Of a DNA stretch of 64,000 nucleotides, positions 26,101 through 37,162 are shown in pieces. The notes under the pieces were generated by a model that worked only from the letters and a program-made list of their open reading frames with translations, ran no database searches and was not told the DNA's origin. A program made the position numbers and the translations under genes. Position 1 is the stretch's first letter. Every line of letters begins with the position of its first letter. Source of the DNA: Aquila chrysaetos chrysaetos (lineage: Eukaryota > Chordata > Aves > Accipitriformes > Accipitridae); contig NC_044006.1 in the NCBI RefSeq assembly GCF_900496995.4, positions 59,937,204 to 60,001,203 on the forward strand. The letters run 5' to 3'.

Positions 26101-27221
26101 AACTGTGAGCAGCTGAACTCACATGCCTTTTTGCACATATATTTTTGCTGCATAGTTAACTTGCTGGACCATCAGCTTGTCCCATGCCTTTCCCACCATA
26201 AAAATATCTTAATCTTCACCCTTGCTGTTATGTTCTTTATATTGCTGTCAATGCAATACCCCCACCTCTCTCTCTCATACTCCTTCCTAGCTTCTACTGC
26301 TTGCTGCATAAGCAAGAGACACCATTGTGCTAGCTATTTTGGGTCTTGCTGATTAACCAGTTAATCTTTGCAAGTGAGTTAAAACAATGTGTTTTCTCTC
26401 TAAATATTCGGCGGGCTTTTTTATGGGAATTTAGGACCTTGGAGATGCCCATCCATCTGCTAATTTGTTTCAGGTGGCTGCTAAGATCAAGTTATTAAGG
26501 GACAGACTGATAAATAGGTATCACAGTAATGTAAGCCTCATTTTCATAGGAAATTTGGCTAAAATGTGGACATAAGAAATTCCAGTTCAAGGATGGGATA
26601 TACTTTAAAATGTCTCTTTTCCGCTCTATTTATTTTATGGTATTATTTCTCTTTAGAAAATCTTCTGCAATAAAACCTGTATGAAAGACAGTATCCAAAA
26701 CAGCTTGACAAAATACAATTTTTCCAGCCAGAGTTCTACAAGTATATTGCAATTTAATTCTGTTTTCTGTTTTTGCTACATTTTAAAGCATGACCTTATA
26801 CTTTAGTCAGTGAGGTCACAATGTGAACATAGAAACTGCCAATAAAATTGTCAATGTTATGCATCAGGAAAAAAAAAAGGCATATTTTTCCATGATTCAC
26901 AAGTAGAGAGTCAGAACTGTCACTAAATCCATATAGGTGATTTTCTGCATTCCTTTGAAGTTTCACTGAAATTCCAAGTCATTAAGGGGGATAGGGATCT
27001 AACAGAATTGAAGCACTTGTAAAACTGGACTAAAATGTAGCTAGATCAGCTCCCTTCAGTTCAGTTTACAGCTGTTCTACAGCTCCATCTAGTGAAAAAG
27101 TAGCTAACTCATTCACTTCACTTAAAAAATAGAATATATACTTTTATTACTTACATGGACTGACATTACCTTATTTAATATTTTGTACATGTTACTAATT
27201 ACACTAAATCAAAATATGCAC
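23101..27221 (-). other. ENKUR intron 4
   Basis: No coding exon is seen in this 4.1-kb intron. From about 23.5 to 25.6 kb the plus strand is markedly G-poor and A/C-rich, which makes chance open frames longer (for example 110 codons at 24333-24665). I do not recognise a repeat family here. Confidence 0.75.
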
Positions 27222-27368
27222 CTGCAGAAGACTTCTCCTTTCTTCATCAGATAGCCGTTTCATGGCTCTTTTCTTGAGATGCTCCAAGATACTGGCCTCG
27301 TATTCTTTCTGAGCTCTCTTCATTTCTTCATTTCTCCGTGTTACATATTTTGGTGTAACACCATAATC
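27222..27368 (-). CDS. ENKUR: ENKUR exon 4 (Enkurin domain with IQ-like segment)
   Basis: The minus strand reads DYGVTPKYVTRRNEEMKRAQ, then KEYEASILEHLKKRAMKRLS and DEERRSLLQ, residues 151-199. The acceptor is TTATAG and the donor is CAG|GTGCAT. The exon is 147 nt, phase 0 on both sides. The human counterpart contains the calmodulin-binding IQ motif in YIQENLKKAAMKR. Here the core reads SILEHLKKRAMKR, so the Gln after Ile is a Leu (residue 178) while the downstream basic residues remain. The segment is the conserved start of the Enkurin domain. Confidence 0.96.
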
Positions 27369-29221
27369 CTATAAGGGTAAGGAAGAAGTTTCTTATACGT
27401 GCTTTTATGAAGGAAACAAAGAAATACCTGTCATCCATAGTATATTACATTTGCAAAGACAGCTTGAAATGGAATTTTGCGCTACTGAGCAATAAAATCT
27501 TAAATCACTGTGTTCTTAGAAGTATCAGACATGATTGTCTTTGTAGCCTGAGCAAAACATATAAACAATTCCCTTCAATTTCTTTTCACAACCTTGGAAG
27601 ACAACAGAATCCAGAAACCAAAACGTTTATTTATAAGAACTGATGGTTCAGTGAGGAGTTTGAAACCTGTTAATGACAGCAAGCTATTTTACATTTTTAT
27701 ATGGTGTCAGATTCTATGTTCTAAAACACATTCCTTAGATACTTTCTTTGAAAGGCCTTCCTGTATCCTGATTTTTGCTGAACATTCCATGACATAGAAG
27801 AGAGTGATAGTGTTAACACATACATGAAAATTGGACTAGTTAGGAATGATAAACTATCCCCTTCTGGATGTGGCAGAATTGTGTTTCTGGGAGGACAAAT
27901 AATTTCTGAATATCCCAGATATACTTGGGGGAACACATCTATTTTGCCTTATCCTTTGTAAAATGAAGCCTATCTAGCTCTGCCAGAAGGTACTGGAGTC
28001 TACCTTCTTTCTACCAAATGCTAAATGATTCACAAATCTTTTAGCGTTGGGTGGCACTATGACTAGCATCATTTATATATATGTTTAGCCCTGCAAAGGT
28101 ACTGCAACGGTTGCAGGTTTGCTTTTTTGCATCTTCCCTGTCATGAGTTATGTCATACGTCACGTCTCTTTTTGCATAATGCTCTGTCATGAGTTACCAG
28201 TTTAAATAAGCCAGACTCCTAATACATCTTGTTTTCCTGAATAGTGGAACAGACTGTTCTTGTGCTTGGATGACGTTGTCCTTACAGGCATGCCAGCTCT
28301 CTCAAGCTCCTTTGCTTTTCAGAGCTGTCTCCCATGGGGTCCTACCTACTAGTTCCCTGAATAAGCTGATGTTTGCTCTCCTGAAGTACAGGGTCTGTAC
28401 ACTACCACTTGCCTCCCCGAGGAGGAGGGGATCTTGAACTACTTCATGGCCCGTGCAAACACGACTACTATTGATTATCACACCTCTGACCAGTTCTTTC
28501 TCATTTGTAAGTAGCAGAACCAGAAGAGCATGACCACTGGTTGGCTCATCTAGCATCTGTGTTAAGAAGCTGTTGCTGACACACTCCAGGAACCTTTTTG
28601 GATTGCTTTCATCCCATTGTGTTGTCCCTTCAGCAGATATCAAGGAGGGTGAAGTCTTCCCTAAGCAGCTGCACTGTGATCAGAAGATTTCCTCAAGCTG
28701 CTTAAAGAAATTTCATCCAGTTCCTCACCTGATTGGATGGTCCATAACAAACACACTTTTGGCACTTACTGGCCTTTCCTCTGATCCCGACCCACAAGCT
28801 CAACCAGCCAATTCCATAGAAGAGCTCCATATATTTAAACAGCTCCTTCATCCAAAGGGCAACCCCTCCTCTTCTTCCCTGCCTGTCTTTCCTAAAGAGC
28901 CAGCATTCATTCATCACAGAACTCCATTTGTCTCCCCATCAGATGCTCCCTGGGTTCCCAATGCAACACATATGCTATTGCTTTAGCAGCATCATTCTGC
29001 CAATTTTTTTCTGACAGCATAAGCAAGTGAATACAGAGCAAAGGCAAGGCACAATTCTAGTGCCAGTGATTTCTTATTGATGAATTTCAAAGGTCTACTA
29101 CAAACAGCAGTGGTATCTAAACATCTCAAAAAGAATCATAAACATTTCACAGGAGAATGCAATAGAGAACCTAAAATAGGCTTTGCTACTAGTATTTCCT
29201 CTATAATTTAATAAAACTTAC
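27369..29221 (-). other. ENKUR intron 3
   Basis: This 1.85-kb intron is partly filled by a CR1 LINE fragment at about 28230-28990. The rest is AT-rich with no feature that I can name. Confidence 0.8.
28230..28990 (-). mobile_element. CR1 LINE fragment, endonuclease part of ORF2, degraded
   Basis: On the minus strand the translation follows the avian CR1 ORF2 endonuclease: DRQGRRGGVALWMKE (28.9 kb), then FLECVSNSFLTQMLDEPTSG, LLTNEKELVRGV and YFRRANISLFRELVGRTPWE. Past an in-frame TGA it continues with ESWHACKDNVIQAQEQSVPL. At least one frameshift near 28650-28700 and several stops show that it is dead. It has neither the reverse-transcriptase domain nor the CR1 3' end, so it is an internal piece rather than the usual 5'-truncated copy. 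It lies sense to ENKUR transcription. Edges are approximate. Confidence 0.88.
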
Positions 29222-29448
29222 CTTTTTTTTAATATATTTTGGAACAAGTCCTGAAGTTTCAAGCAGATATTTATCTCCCTGTCTTCTATCAACATAAATA
29301 GGTTGAGGCTTTTTAGGCAATCCCGTGATAGCAGCAACTGCATTTTTATTTATAAAATTCTTTTTACTCTGAATTCCCATAACTGGGTGATCTGTCCTCC
29401 GTGGCACTGATAATGCAGGCAATTTCTTACTATCCTGTTCTTTTTTTC
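29222..29448 (-). CDS. ENKUR: ENKUR exon 3
   Basis: The minus strand encodes residues 75-150. It includes RRTDHPVMGIQSKKNFINKN, then LPKKPQPIYVDRRQGDKY and LEPSGLVPKY-like LETSGLVPKYIKKK at the end. These are the most conserved central segments of enkurin (human TDHPVMGIQSGKNFIN and KKPKPIYVDKRTGDK). The acceptor is TTCACAG and the donor is AAG|GTAAGT. The exon is 227 nt, entering in phase 1 and leaving in phase 0. The human proline-rich SH3-ligand segment KKPAVPLK just before TDHP aligns with LPALSVPRR here, so the PxxP-type pattern is weakened. Confidence 0.96.
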
Positions 29449-32400
29449 CTGTGAATTGAACATGTAAACATTCTCAGCAATAACTATGAAGAGCTTTGCA
29501 ATTTAATGTTATTACATTTTTCAAAAGGGAAAAATTATGTACAAAATTACATAAAAATAGAAACCAACTGTATCTACAATGAAAGAATTGACTGGGAATG
29601 TACTATGATGAAAATGAGTATGCTTGTTTGGCATAATAGAAGTTTCATAATCTAGGAAATACTATGTTGGTTTAGATGGGTTTTTCTTACCCATTTTCTT
29701 TTGTCACTCATTTCCTCTTAACTGCAGTAGTACCGGACTTTTTAAAAATGTAATTAAAACTACTTTTACTGGAGATGCTCATTGTCAGGGCCTTTAGGCA
29801 TTAATGGCCCTGCCCAGTCTCACCTGGGGCATCCACCCCACACCCTTGGGCTTAGGAACCCCATTTCAGCTCAGCCCTGTGCTGCCAGTGCCTGGCTGAG
29901 CTGTTTCAGCCATGCCTGCCCCTAGCCCTCTTCCTGAAGAGCTATGTGGAATCGGTGGATGGACCTGGCCTGTTACCCCATCTTGCCTGATGGTCACTAG
30001 GCCATTGATAGGACACATTTTCATCACCACCCCACTCTGCTCACCTGCCTCTGGTGTGATGGGACTGCACTCTGTTGGTGAGGTCATTGCCCAGCCTGCA
30101 CTGTGGTTGCCGTCAATTTCTGGCTCACCTCCCCTTAGGGAAAAGCCCTGCTCTTGCTGCTCCCTAACACTCATAAACAACTTCTCACCTTCCTTTCTCC
30201 AGATAATATAGAAACTATTCCTTTTTAGTGTAATCTTTTCTCCAAGGCACCAACAGAAAGTCAGTAGTCTCCTGAGTAGTCTCACTTCAGATGAGTGATG
30301 AAAGACAATTCATTTCCCACCATGTTTCCCACTATATGTAACTAACTCAATCATTATCAGAGATAATGATCTGATTCAGGTTGTCTGAGTTCATGTTCTT
30401 TGGCAGAAAATAAGTGTAATGTCACAAGTGACAGAGCTCATTCCTACAACAGCTGGTTTCCTGATACTGACCCCATGAACCAGTGCTTTCCTGGGTATTG
30501 TTTTTACAACCTGATAGCTTGCCATAACTTAGTACTTTAGGACACACAGACTTAAATCTCTATTTCTCTTAGGATGTCTTTTTGGAAACAAGATCTCTGA
30601 AGCCTCTCAGTGAGCACTGGCTTACCCTTATCTGCAGTACACTGATGCACACTTGCTGCTTTGGGAGGCCCCACTACTGCAGCCAGCAACCAAGCTTGGT
30701 TAAAATGAATGCCAAGTCCAGTCATACAACAAGATTCAGCTGAAGGTTAGGAAACACACCTTTTGTAAGGAAGTGGTGAGTAATCAGACTCTAAAGAATC
30801 ACACTATCCCAGACTTTAGGGAGAAAAATTCAATCTTTCTGTTCTGTCCTTGCAATCTATTTTTTAACTAGTTGGATCAAACCCAGTTTTGAAGGCGGCA
30901 CAGATACCACAAACACAATGCCATAATCCCATTTAGACAACTGATAACCGGTTAAATTCCAAGTGATGAAAGTACCATGCTTTAAAAGAGGTGATTAAGC
31001 AGTGTAACTTCTCTGAGGTAGGTATGAAATTCCATCCAACAAAGTACAAGAACTTTCTGAGTTAATGATACAGTTCCTTCTCAAGATCTGTTAGGATCTA
31101 ATCATGGCAATGAAATTACTAGTCTGGATCGAAGCTATGATGTGTCATAGTAATTTTGAGGCTCTGGTTCATTGACTCCAAATGCAAACACCTAAGCACA
31201 TATTTCTGTTAAGAAGCCCTGAATCGACAAGTTGAAATAGAAATATTGTGAGCTGCTTGTCTGAGAAAAATAAGTCAGAGTTCTGTATCTCAATATATAG
31301 CAAATTTGAAGTAGATAACACTAATTTTATAATACAAGTACTTAAAAGAGATCTTACAGACTGCTCCAAATTATTGGTGAATCAACCTTCTTTCCCATGC
31401 CCATCTGAAATGCTAGTGTGGTAATTTAACAAGGTCTTGATCTTGGAAGCATTAATGCTCAGATGTCATGAAGTATGACATTCCAGTATACTGAACACTG
31501 TTCAGATTTCCTGAAAAAGTGAAGGCTTTACTCAAAAATGACCCAGGATGCCTACAGGACCTCTGGGACCAAAGCTTACCTTAAGGTTCTAATAATACAT
31601 ATTGCCTGAGGCATTAGGCTTCCAAAGCCTCCTGGGACAGCCTGTATTTTCAGTGCTAAAGCCATTTGTGTGTGCCATGTAAATTCAGGTGCTGGACTCC
31701 TACATTCTCTTAGACAGCTTTTTTTTTAATACTGTAAGTTAAGCTCTTCTATTTTTCCAGGCTAAAACCAGTTTCAAGCTGAAACTTTGTAACTCAATTA
31801 TAAATTCTGACAGCAGTGTACTTAGAACTCCAGCAGCACTAAGAAGGTCACTCCACCCTTGCAGAACCGGCCATGAGGCTGAACATTAGAACTGTCAACT
31901 CCTTATACCCAGAATTACGGTTTGTGCCCAAAGATAGCATGCATTTTGCAACAAAATATTCCAATTTCTTACTTCTGTGACATGCAGGTCTCCAAAAAAT
32001 TATATGCTTTGAACACTGCCAGCCAATTTAATGCTACAGGATTAAGAGCAGACAACGAGTGCTGAAAAGCAAAAGCTGTATGTTGCTTATAACATCAAGA
32101 AAGGCACACATACTTTTCCCATATCTCTTCAAGCATTAAAAACAATTAGTTCACTTCTAATACCCCCATTCATATTACTTAAATGTTAATGATCTATTGC
32201 AGAAAAGAATGACGTACAAATCTAAACTATATAATTACAAATTGAAATATCAGCAGGATAGAACATACCATCAGCATGTCTTCAACATCTGAATAGCTGC
32301 AGCCAAGAGAGATATAATTTTGCTTTTATTTCAGCTAGTTTTGTACCACATGACAGTAAATAATTACTGTATTTTCTAATCACGTATATAATCTCCTTGT

Positions 32401-32632
32401 TGCTTGTTTCAGTATTTTACACAATAAATAAGAAACATTTTTGTAAAATAAAGAAATAATTTTGGTATCATAGATACTATAAAAGGAACAATGGAAACTG
32501 TCCCAACATACAAAAATTATTTTAGATTTTTAAAAAATTTGATTCTCCATAACTAACTGTTATTTTCAACATTAATATTATCAATTTTAAAATTAAAAAA
32601 ATACATTTCATATATTTCATGTCTACACTTAC
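29449..32632 (-). other. ENKUR intron 2, with a GC-richer block at about 29.77-30.25 kb
   Basis: The intron is AT-rich apart from a GC-richer block at roughly 29770-30250. That block looks like an inserted, old interspersed element, but I cannot name the family. No coding exon is recognised. Confidence 0.6.
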
Positions 32633-32778
32633 TTGCTGGTAGCTTTGGTTCTTTTGAATGTTTCTGCAGAAAATTTTTTGGAGATGGCACTGCAACTTTT
32701 GCTGGTCCCATAGTTTTCCATTGAGCTTTATTTTTCTCTGCTTCATGTTTCACAGATGGTCTGAATGTGGATATATAC
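32633..32778 (-). CDS. ENKUR: ENKUR exon 2
   Basis: The minus strand completes Arg26 and reads YISTFRPSVKHEAEKNKAQW, then KTMGPAKVAVPSPKNFLQKH and SKEPKLPA, residues 26-75. Human enkurin has MKTMGPAKVEVPSPKDFLKKHSKE at the same place. The acceptor is TCTAAG and the donor is A|GTAAGT. The exon is 146 nt; its first base finishes the AG|G codon and its last base begins an Arg codon completed by GA of exon 3. The reading frame is therefore uninterrupted through both junctions. Confidence 0.95.
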
Positions 32779-35700
32779 CTTAGATGTTAAAAAATAGCCA
32801 TAAAGAAGTTAAAGGTCAGAAAGAACATACATTTTTTCAGTAGGTCATGCCAAAAGCCTAAGCTATTTTGTTTTGTACTCTTTCCCAAATAAAGGCCACC
32901 ACTCATACAACCTCCATACTAAGGCTAAGCCCAGCACTGCACTGACAAGTGGTTTTTCTGATTCTGAAGTTAGCTTGCTTGTTCATTCTTCTCTTGTGTC
33001 TCCAAGGTCAGTATTACCACACTTTGGGAAATGGTTCCTGTATGCACTCACAGTTCATATAAATACTGAACATAGACATTTTGAAACTCAACAAGACCTA
33101 AATTTTGGAAATAAACTGCTTTGAGTATTGCTTCCATGAATTAATTATTTTTATGAGGTTGTGTGTTACACACTTTGGTCTTTATTTTTTAATTAACTCC
33201 ATTTTGAAAAGTTTTTTTAATGTGGATATTTTTCAAAAATGCATCCAAAATATGCAGCTGTTGTTCATCTACAGGAAAATAGTAATCATGAACCTACTTT
33301 ACTAGATTTTCTATATTTGAAAGTTTGTAGTAAGAGAAAGATGCAAATGCCAATGTATCTCGGCCGTTTCAGAAGCTGCAGTTGCAGTACATTGTAGGGC
33401 CTTACACAGCAATCAAACACATCTAAGGAAAAGCTCAGTTGGCTTAAAAAAATATGAGATACGTATTGATAATGAGAACTGCTTCATTCTATGGGATGAA
33501 ACAAATTTTAGAGGTATGTAAAACCTCATGCTTCCGAAAACATGTCAAACGTAATTGAGAGTTGGACAGAATGTCCTTGATCGTCAGTTTATCTTATTAC
33601 TGTCCACTGTATCATTGTCTCAATGTTCCTGTTGAACCATCTGTTACAGACTATTATAAGAGATTAGATGAGATGGATGACTGCTCTGAAACAGCACAGC
33701 AAACTGTATGTTTCTTATATTATACAGATCCAAATTATGATCCTGAACTACTATAATCAGTGGTGGTTTTGGCACTAACTGAAACAGCTAATCTGAAAAT
33801 CAGTAAGGGCTCAGACATGAAAAGCTGTATGCACACACTGCTGTTATGGTATAATGTTGCACACGGCACTGTAACTTCTGCTTTAATCAAAAGTATGCAC
33901 ACATGTTCTCCAAAAGAAGCCAAATGGTGATCATTAGCTGATTAGCAGCATCTTGCCTCTATCTGAAGGACTGAGCTGTCACAGATGTTTTCCTGAGGGA
34001 GCAGAACTCCCTGCTCCTGAAGCTCAGGCTACCTCATTGTACCTTTTAAAAACTGTCCATCTTTAGGAAACGTCATGTTAATTTATCGTAGATAAAAGCT
34101 GATGAACAATTGCACTCTTCTTTCACGGAAAAAACATAAGTGTTTATGAAAAAACATACCATGTTTTCAGGTAAGGAAAAAAAGAACAAAAACAATTACA
34201 TATAATGCAACCTGTTTTACAGAAATACTGAAATAGTATAAAAGAAACGATGTAATGCTGGGCCAAGTGAATGGGAATTATAGTAGCAACACTGATAAAA
34301 GCTTTTGTATGTGAGCTGGAAATGTCCAATACATGTATTTGTACTTGATCATAACATTAGAACATGTAAGAGGACTTCATTAACAATGTGGAGTTATTTT
34401 GTCTTCCAGAGATTTGGTCTCCAATATCAGAAAGAGGATTATGTACATAAGATTATATATAATTCCAGAAACACCTGTAATCATAAGGAATGAAGTTTTA
34501 TTTATTTTTTTCTGTTCAATTCATGCCAAACAGCTATAGACATAGGCACAAACCCACCACACTCATAAGTAATTGCGTTCCTCGTCATTTGCTAGGAGTG
34601 GCATTGTAGCCACACAGTAGAGGAAGGTAGTGACTTTATGAGGAGTTTGACCTAGTAGGGTTCACACAGTCTTGGAACGAGAAAGTGAATGAGAAGGTAT
34701 TGAGTTTATTACATATGGCATAAGGTAAGATGTCTTTTGTGGACAGCTATAGGCATTCCTTTGGATAAAGAATTGTGGCAGTTGTACCTTTTCAGTGACT
34801 TTTCAGGCTGAGAAAGTGGCTAAATGCTGTCATGCACCAACAGGTATCAGAGAAGGTTGCAAGGAAGAAAACATGGGTATGGGGGACTTCAGAACCTGAA
34901 TCCATTCATCATTTGGCAAAGGGAAAAAAAGACAATACATTTGTAAGAATACAGTTACTATTCCTTAGGTGTCATCTTGGGACATCAAAGTTGTGGAAGA
35001 TGAGGATGCTTGCTGTGGTTTCCTGAGTAGTACCTGGTCAGTTGAGAGTGAAATGTATATGATTTCATTTGAAAAAAAAAAAGACCCTAGATTTTGTATG
35101 CATTAGTTAAAACTGGTCAGATAATGCCATTAACCAGGTTTGACACTGTTGTTACCAGATGGATATTTGGCACATGATTACCAAAGCAGGAAGCGGGGTG
35201 ACAACAGAAGTCAGTGAGATCAGAAGGGGATTTAGTCAGATGGCATCCAACCTAAGGAATCCCTTGCCTAAACTGAACCTGATGGTCACGGAGTATCCAA
35301 ATCCCTGAATGGTATTAGGACAGGAATAGATTTAGTGTGCTGTGTGCCTTGCCATACTGTCATTTCACTTTCCTCTGCCTAAAGTATTGTTCATTCACAT
35401 TGGAAACAAAAAAAGATGTATGATCTATTTTTATATGGAAAAGGTTCAGAACTAGGAATCTCACAAGTCTGAACACTTTTACCTGAAAATGGACAACTGT
35501 CTTTGTTCTAATGAGGGTCGCTGGTACTTCTACCCATTTTAAAGCTATGGAGTTATGACCTACATTAACCTTTCACTGAAAATGCTAGCTGTAACAGCTT
35601 TATTTCACATAAAGTAATAGGGACTTGAAAAAACAACATAACTTTGCATATTATCAAATACGAATTTTATAAAAACTCTTGAATTAATACTAGGGGGGCA

Positions 35701-36135
35701 AAAGGCCTTTTTTAATGTTTTTAAGGTAAGGGGTGAGAAAGAGGAGCAAAATAGACGTCAGAAGACACACCTGCCACGTGAAAAGAATGGAAGTGTGGCA
35801 CTGAGAAAAAATTTTAAACACCCCAACTTTTCAGCTGCTCACTGAAAAATTTTTATAAGTGTGCGTAACAAAGATGTCACGTAATTTTCCTCTGAGTGGA
35901 AAGAGTGCTTTGTAAAATCTTTGTCAATGAACAAGATGACATTGAAGATACCAGACTGAATCATCAGCTCATGGAGCAGGCTGTAAGCCCTCAGATGTCA
36001 GTCAGTGACTCATTAGGAGGAGCAATAACTACGCAAAAACTAGATATTTTTTTTTAATACATGTTACCCGTAAGGTGCATTGCCTTGCCAGAACCAGTCA
36101 CCGCGTCTGCAAGTGGTACTGTCACACCCACGTAC
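32779..36135 (-). other. ENKUR intron 1
   Basis: No coding exon of ENKUR or another gene is identified. A short protein-like ORF on the plus strand, 33562-33756, has acidic and aromatic residues near its end but no recognised motif. Confidence 0.7.
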
Positions 36136-36212
36136 CTGGGAGGTTTGACAGGCTTCTCCTCCAGGCGGGGCAGGAGGTTATAGATGCTCTCCTGGGCACA
36201 CTGCGTCGTCAT
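36136..36212 (-). CDS. ENKUR: ENKUR exon 1, first coding exon with start codon
   Basis: The ATG at 36212-36210 on the minus strand starts MTTQCAQESIYNLLPRLEEK and continues PVKPPR, aligning residue for residue with the human start MDPTCSSECIYNLIP. The exon ends CCCAG|GTACGT in phase 2. The frame stays open upstream into the CpG island, but no upstream start fits the family, so this ATG is preferred. Enkurin is an adaptor first described as binding TRPC channels and calmodulin in sperm, and is now known as a protein of motile cilia and sperm flagella needed for normal left-right patterning. The gene runs from here to about 22.8 kb, head to head with THNSL1. Confidence 0.94.
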
Positions 36213-36416
36213 CCTCGGGCTGAGGGGCCCCGGACACGGGGAAGCGCCCACCTCGCCGAGAGGCTCTGGCCACGGGGAAGCCGCCCCCCTCGCTGAGGGG
36301 GCCTGGCGTTTCCTCCCTCCTCGCCCCGGGCCCACGCCAGGGAACAGCTCCCTCCCGCCGCTGAGCCCCCTCAGGCCGCCGAGGCAGGCGCGGGCCGGCC
36401 CACGGTTGTCTCCGCA

Positions 36417-36430
36417 GTTACTAGGGAAAC
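36417..36430. promoter_or_regulatory. X-box (RFX binding motif), copy 1
   Basis: GTTACTAGGGAAAC fits the imperfect inverted-repeat RFX consensus RYYNYY N(1-3) RRNRAC with a 2-base spacer. It lies 205 bp upstream of the ENKUR start codon and two bases from a second X-box. RFX factors control ciliary genes, which suits enkurin. Confidence 0.75.
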
Positions 36431-36432
36431 CC

Positions 36433-36445
36433 GTTGCTAGGTAAC
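36433..36445. promoter_or_regulatory. X-box (RFX binding motif), copy 2
   Basis: GTTGCTAGGTAAC is a near-ideal X-box: GTTGCT, a 1-base spacer, GGTAAC. It is about 221 bp upstream of the ENKUR ATG. It is the better of the two copies. Confidence 0.85.
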
Positions 36446-36639
36446 AGAGCCACGAGGGGGCGGAACCTACCCCATCACGCTTCCGTCTCCCTCCGGCGGA
36501 AGGCGGCTGTCGGCAGCCGCTAGGGCCGGGAGCGACAGCGCAGGCACAATCGCTCCACGCGACGCCCGGAGCCGCGCAGGCGCACTTCGCGGAGGTGAAG
36601 CCGGCAAGGCCGAATCAGGGCGCGCCGGACGGTTTGATC

Positions 36640-36651
36640 TGCGCGTGCGCG
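36640..36651 (-). promoter_or_regulatory. NRF1-type binding motif
   Basis: On the minus strand this reads CGCGCACGCGCA, an exact fit to the NRF1 consensus YGCGCAYGCGCR. A weaker relative, GCGCAGGCGCAC, lies about 70 bp to the left near 36574. NRF1 commonly regulates CpG-island genes for mitochondrial proteins, which would suit THNSL1 if it is mitochondrial. Confidence 0.6.
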
Positions 36652-36757
36652 GGGGGGCGGGAATGTGTGAGGCGGGGGGCGCACGGTACCTGTGACAGCT
36701 GTCCCCGCCCCTGCCGGTACGTGCGCGCACCGCGCTGAGGGCGGCTGAGGGCGAGGG

Positions 36758-36818
36758 GAGCCGTGCCGAGCCGAGCCGTGCCGAGCCGAGCCGTGCCGAG
36801 CCGAGCCGAGCCGAGCCG
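36758..36818 (+). repeat. GC-rich minisatellite, GCCGTGCCGAGCCGA-type units
   Basis: Three near-exact 15-bp units GCCGTGCCGAGCCGA are followed by shorter GAGCC units. The tract lies in the bidirectional CpG island and could be length-variable. Confidence 0.9.
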
Positions 36819-36949
36819 CGGGGGCGGGGCAGGGCAGGGCAGGGCACGGGCGCCGTCCGCCGCTCCCGATGGGAGGTGGGAGCCCGGGGCTGCACTGGCC
36901 GGGGGGGCGGGCGCGGCTGACCCGTCTCTGTGGTGCCGCGTTTCCCCGG

Positions 36950-36998
36950 TGCGGCGCGGCGCGGTGCGGTGCGGTGCGGTGCGGCGCGGCGCGGCCCC
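36950..36998 (+). repeat. (GCGGY)n pentamer tract in the CpG island
   Basis: About nine pentamers alternate between GCGGC and GCGGT. This is a simple repeat within the presumed THNSL1 start region. Confidence 0.9.
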
Positions 36999-37140
36999 GC
37001 GGGCCCCCTCCTTCCGCCCGCGCTTTGACACCTTCGGGGCGTCGAAACGGTGAGGCGGGAGCGCTGCGGTGAGGCGGGAACCTTTGCAGGATCTTGGTCC
37101 GTGGGATGGTCACAAGAAGGTTGAATGTTTTTCTTTGGGA

Positions 37141-37162
37141 TTTTTTTTTTTTTTTTTTTTTT
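37141..37162 (+). repeat. Poly(T) run (22 T)
   Basis: A homopolymer of 22 T lies just past the right edge of the CpG island, inside the presumed THNSL1 5'-UTR intron. Confidence 0.85.

Larger units (their letters stand above)
36060..37085. promoter_or_regulatory. Bidirectional CpG island promoter, ENKUR (-) and THNSL1 (+)
   Basis: A GC- and CpG-rich block of about 1 kb lies between the divergent genes. ENKUR exon 1 sits at its left end. THNSL1 must start here or just to the right, because its coding exon at 40.3 kb is preceded by a splice acceptor and no other CpG-rich start is seen. The island holds X-box and NRF1-type motifs and a run of GGGGGCGGGGC (GC box) near 36819. Possible THNSL1 5'-UTR donors are GTGAGG at about 37050 and 37069, but I cannot choose between them. 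Confidence 0.8.

Noticed and set aside
33562..33756. 64-codon frame with an acidic, aromatic C-terminus in ENKUR intron 1
   Set aside because: It looks slightly protein-like but has no recognised motif, no splice sites and is short. It was not kept as a gene.
36467..37113. Overlapping Arg/Pro/Ala-rich frames up to 197 codons in the second CpG island
   Set aside because: They run through the minisatellite and (GCGGY)n tracts on both strands and reflect base composition.
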